Origin: Paraburkholderia sacchari
GTDB taxonomy: Bacteria; Pseudomonadota; Gammaproteobacteria; Burkholderiales; Burkholderiaceae
NCBI RefSeq assembly: GCF_000785435.2
Contig: NZ_JTDB02000012.1
Coordinates: forward strand, 1-64,000
DNA: 64,000 bases
Reading direction: 5' to 3'
Under the pieces are notes generated by a model. It was given only the letters and a program-made list of their open reading frames with translations, did not search any database and was not told where the DNA came from. Position numbers and translations under genes: made by a program. The stretch's first letter is position 1, and every line of letters begins with the position of its first letter. Below, in pieces: positions 62,301 to 64,000 of the stretch.

Positions 62301-62345
62301 GCAATTCTTAGGTCTCCAGGCAATTCTTAGATCTCCAGGCAATCA
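62301..62345. repeat. Tandem 19-bp direct repeat
   Basis: GGCAATTCTTAGGTCTCCA (62301-62319) is followed without a gap by GGCAATTCTTAGATCTCCA (62320-62338) and a partial third copy GGCAAT. One mismatch separates the two full copies. They may be transposase-binding repeats left by an IS end, or protein-binding iterons. No gene overlaps them. Confidence 0.7.
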
Positions 62346-62414
62346 TTTTGGAGCCGTGCTTGCCTTGTAGCTGGAACAAGTGGCGGTAGCGGATCGCGGA
62401 CGCTGGTCGAGATA

Positions 62415-62972
62415 TCAATTCGATCGCATACGTTGGTGATGCCGCCCATCCGTCTCATTGATCGAGTCCGGCCTCATAGCAGCTGCGATCGTCTGTGCAC
62501 TTCTGGATGCCTCACCGTTGGCTTGACACTTCCATCCGAGCCTCTCATCGATAGCACGGGCAACCACTGAGGATTTGGGCGGATGCTCCGGGTCCCAATG
62601 AGACCAATGCGACCACATCACCTCGAAGAGCGACGCAAGTGTCGCGTTCATATGCGGAAGCTTTACGACGACACCATCACCGTCACCTATTGAGGATATC
62701 GAATCATCGACAGACTTTTCGATAGGAGCTATCGCAGTCGTCCGATCGAGCTTCCGTTCCAGATGCAATGCCCAAATGTGATGCATAACTGCGGTCCGCG
62801 CAAGGGCCCGCTCTAAATGCTGAATGCGTTTTTCACGGCATCTTAAGCGAACCATCAGACGCTGCACTGACGCCTGCGATGCTTCAGCACATTGGCGCCA
62901 ATACTCGGCATCGAACGAAGAATCCGGGCCTTGTTCTCGATGTTCTGCAGGAGCATCAGTCGATTCGAACAT
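62415..62972 (-). CDS. Uncharacterised protein with N-terminal coiled region
   Basis: Encodes 185 residues. Residues about 25-75 form a helical, Arg/Glu-rich stretch (WRQCAEASQASVQRLMVRLRCREKRIQHLERALARTAVMHHIWALHLERKL). A C-terminal conserved-looking segment follows (MWSHWSHWDPEHPPKSSVVARAIDERLGWKCQANGEASRSAQTIAAAMRPD). No catalytic motif is seen. A 16-bp palindrome (62991-63006) lies 18 bases before its start and could be its operator. Family unknown. Confidence 0.55.
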   Translation of the reverse strand: MFESTDAPAEHREQGPDSSFDAEYWRQCAEASQASVQRLMVRLRCREKRIQHLERALARTAVMHHIWALHLERKLDRTTAIAPIEKSVDDSISSIGDGDGVVVKLPHMNATLASLFEVMWSHWSHWDPEHPPKSSVVARAIDERLGWKCQANGEASRSAQTIAAAMRPDSINETDGRHHQRMRSN

Positions 62973-62990
62973 GTTCCCTCCACTGCATCA

Positions 62991-63006
62991 AAGCATCCGG
63001 ATGCTT
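62991..63006. promoter_or_regulatory. 16-bp palindrome, possible operator
   Basis: AAGCATCCGGATGCTT is a perfect palindrome just upstream of the 62972 start. No other copy was noticed nearby. Confidence 0.4.
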
Positions 63007-63212
63007 GATCGTAGTGGAAGCGTCAATCGATCGCACAACCGGACCAGTTATTCCAGCACTACTGATGAGGTCGCCATTGTTTTCTTCAATCTATCGATCG
63101 ATTGTTTTATCAGCAAGGTAAAAGCCTACGATTGCAGAAATGCTATCGACTGAACAAAAAAAGTAACGGACTTCGAGTAGTAGTCGAACTGACCTGCACG
63201 AGAGGTCATAGA

Positions 63213-63611
63213 TCAGGACGCGGATGCAGCGATCTCTCGCAGTCGATCCATCGCTTCGTCTGCGCGGTCGACAGGCACGAGAATGTGATCGTGGTAGTAG
63301 CCTGCGATGACGTTGCAAGGGATACCGGCATCGGCGAGTTTGCCGCTTATCACCTTGATGAAGCCAACGGCATTGAGACTCGAGTGAACAGATAGTGTGA
63401 TCAGACGAGCGTCGTAGATGTACGCCAGACGAAGTCGTCGAGCGTCCGAACGCTCAACAATGGCTGTCAAGCCTTCACTCTCGCGTATCGTGCAAAAAAC
63501 CGGAACCCCATCTGGCAAGACGAAGTCCGGAAAAGAACAATAAACGTACACCGCCGGTGCCATGATCGGCTCCAGCGACGCGCATAACTTGAGAAGGTCT
63601 TGCTCACCCAA
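63213..63611 (-). CDS. ACT-domain protein
   Basis: Encodes 132 residues in two ACT-like halves: VYVYCSFPDFVLPDGVPVFCTIRESEGLTAIVERSDARRLRL and ARLITLSVHSSLNAVGFIKVISGKLADAGIPCNVIAGYYHDHILVPVDRADEAMDRLREI. The second half (SSLNAVGFIKVISGKLADAGI...AGYYHDHILVP) is typical of small stand-alone ACT proteins that bind amino acids. Its regulatory target is unknown. It is monocistronic and outside the transfer region. Confidence 0.82.
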   Translation of the reverse strand: MGEQDLLKLCASLEPIMAPAVYVYCSFPDFVLPDGVPVFCTIRESEGLTAIVERSDARRLRLAYIYDARLITLSVHSSLNAVGFIKVISGKLADAGIPCNVIAGYYHDHILVPVDRADEAMDRLREIAASAS

Positions 63612-63824
63612 TGTCTGCCCTCCATGCTTTCTTAGCTACGTTATGCCATCAGGTCACTTGCTGCGATTAGCGTATAGAAAATCTGACCGCTCGATAGCGA
63701 TATTAACCACCCCTTTCGCTTTCCGGCGGCCCTCCTATGATCCGATCATTACTTCTGCTTGACTGACGAACGGAGCGCAGAGTCCGAACCCTCGGGGGAT
63801 TCGTGTCATCGGAAGGAGAACGCG

Positions 63825-64000
63825 ATGTCAATCACAACATCAGCGTCAATCATTGCCGATCAAGTAACGGTACGTTCAGCCATACGTGGGAAATTCGTCG
63901 CTGCGCCAGCGAGCACGTGGCGGTCCCTTCGGGATATCGCGTTTGACTGGATCGTCGTCGGCCTGATTGTGTGGGCAGTGTACCGGATAGGCATGCTCAT
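63825..64000 (+). CDS. Partial gene at the window edge, membrane protein
   Basis: The ATG at 63825 has a strong ribosome site (GGAAGGAG) at good spacing, and the frame is open to the window end (58 codons): MSITTSASIIADQ...TWRSLRDIAFDWIVVGLIVWAVYRIGML. The last 20 residues begin a membrane segment. Such an N-terminus is compatible with a membrane enzyme such as a desaturase, but too little is present to name it. Confidence 0.6.
   Translation, partial: MSITTSASIIADQVTVRSAIRGKFVAAPASTWRSLRDIAFDWIVVGLIVWAVYRIGML

Noticed and set aside
62301..62345. CRISPR array
   Set aside because: The two 19-bp copies abut without spacers, so this is a tandem repeat, not a CRISPR.

Overview
The window looks like plasmid or integrative-element DNA from a beta-proteobacterium of the Burkholderiales (Burkholderia, Paraburkholderia or Caballeronia type). 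The evidence is a high-GC composition, Burkholderiales-like IS66, IS21 and IS1182 elements, a DUF932/ParB backbone and a complete VirB/VirD4 conjugation system with its own relaxase. No rRNA, tRNA or CRISPR array was seen.

Bases 593-8670 are a three-layer IS66 nest. One IS66 element on the minus strand carries a small passenger gene. It has been hit by two related IS66 elements, one in the end of tnpC and one in tnpA, and all three levels keep perfect 8-bp target duplications. An IS21 remnant (about 8.9-9.06 kb), a complete IS21 element (9361-11422) and an IS1182-family element (11998-13605) follow.

Bases 13.8-22.4 kb hold a minus-strand catabolic operon for an amide- or nitrile-type nitrogen source. 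In transcription order it encodes a nitrilase-superfamily hydrolase, a periplasmic binding protein, LivH-, LivM-LivG- (fused) and LivF-like transporter parts, an L-asparaginase, an AmiC-like sensor and an AmiR-like ANTAR antiterminator. Its leader has a sigma70-like promoter, two hairpins and a rho-independent terminator just before the first gene. This is the layout expected if the operon's own last gene product antiterminates it.

Bases 23.0-30.7 kb are an accessory and defence-like island. It has a UPF0489 (arginase-fold) protein divergent from a possible HEPN-like protein, a complete IS66 with an 8-bp duplication, and a two-gene Gabija-like module (OLD/TOPRIM nuclease plus UvrD-like helicase).

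Bases 31.1-39.6 kb are backbone: a DUF932 gene and a large parB gene. parB has been cut in two by a 5.2-kb insertion made of a RIT element (three consecutive tyrosine recombinases) plus an IS1202/ISNCY-type element. Bases 39.6-62 kb are the transfer region, almost all on the minus strand: a TraM/TraL/TraK-like block, a 1.5-kb intergenic region with repeated GTGCGCAC palindromes (oriT candidate) and a citryl-CoA lyase relic, then relaxase, MobC-like protein, LPD7 protein, TOPRIM primase, VirD4 (encoded as two overlapping frames), VirB11-B1 and an AlpA-type regulator. The last 2 kb hold an uncharacterised coiled protein, an ACT-domain protein and the start of a gene that runs off the window.
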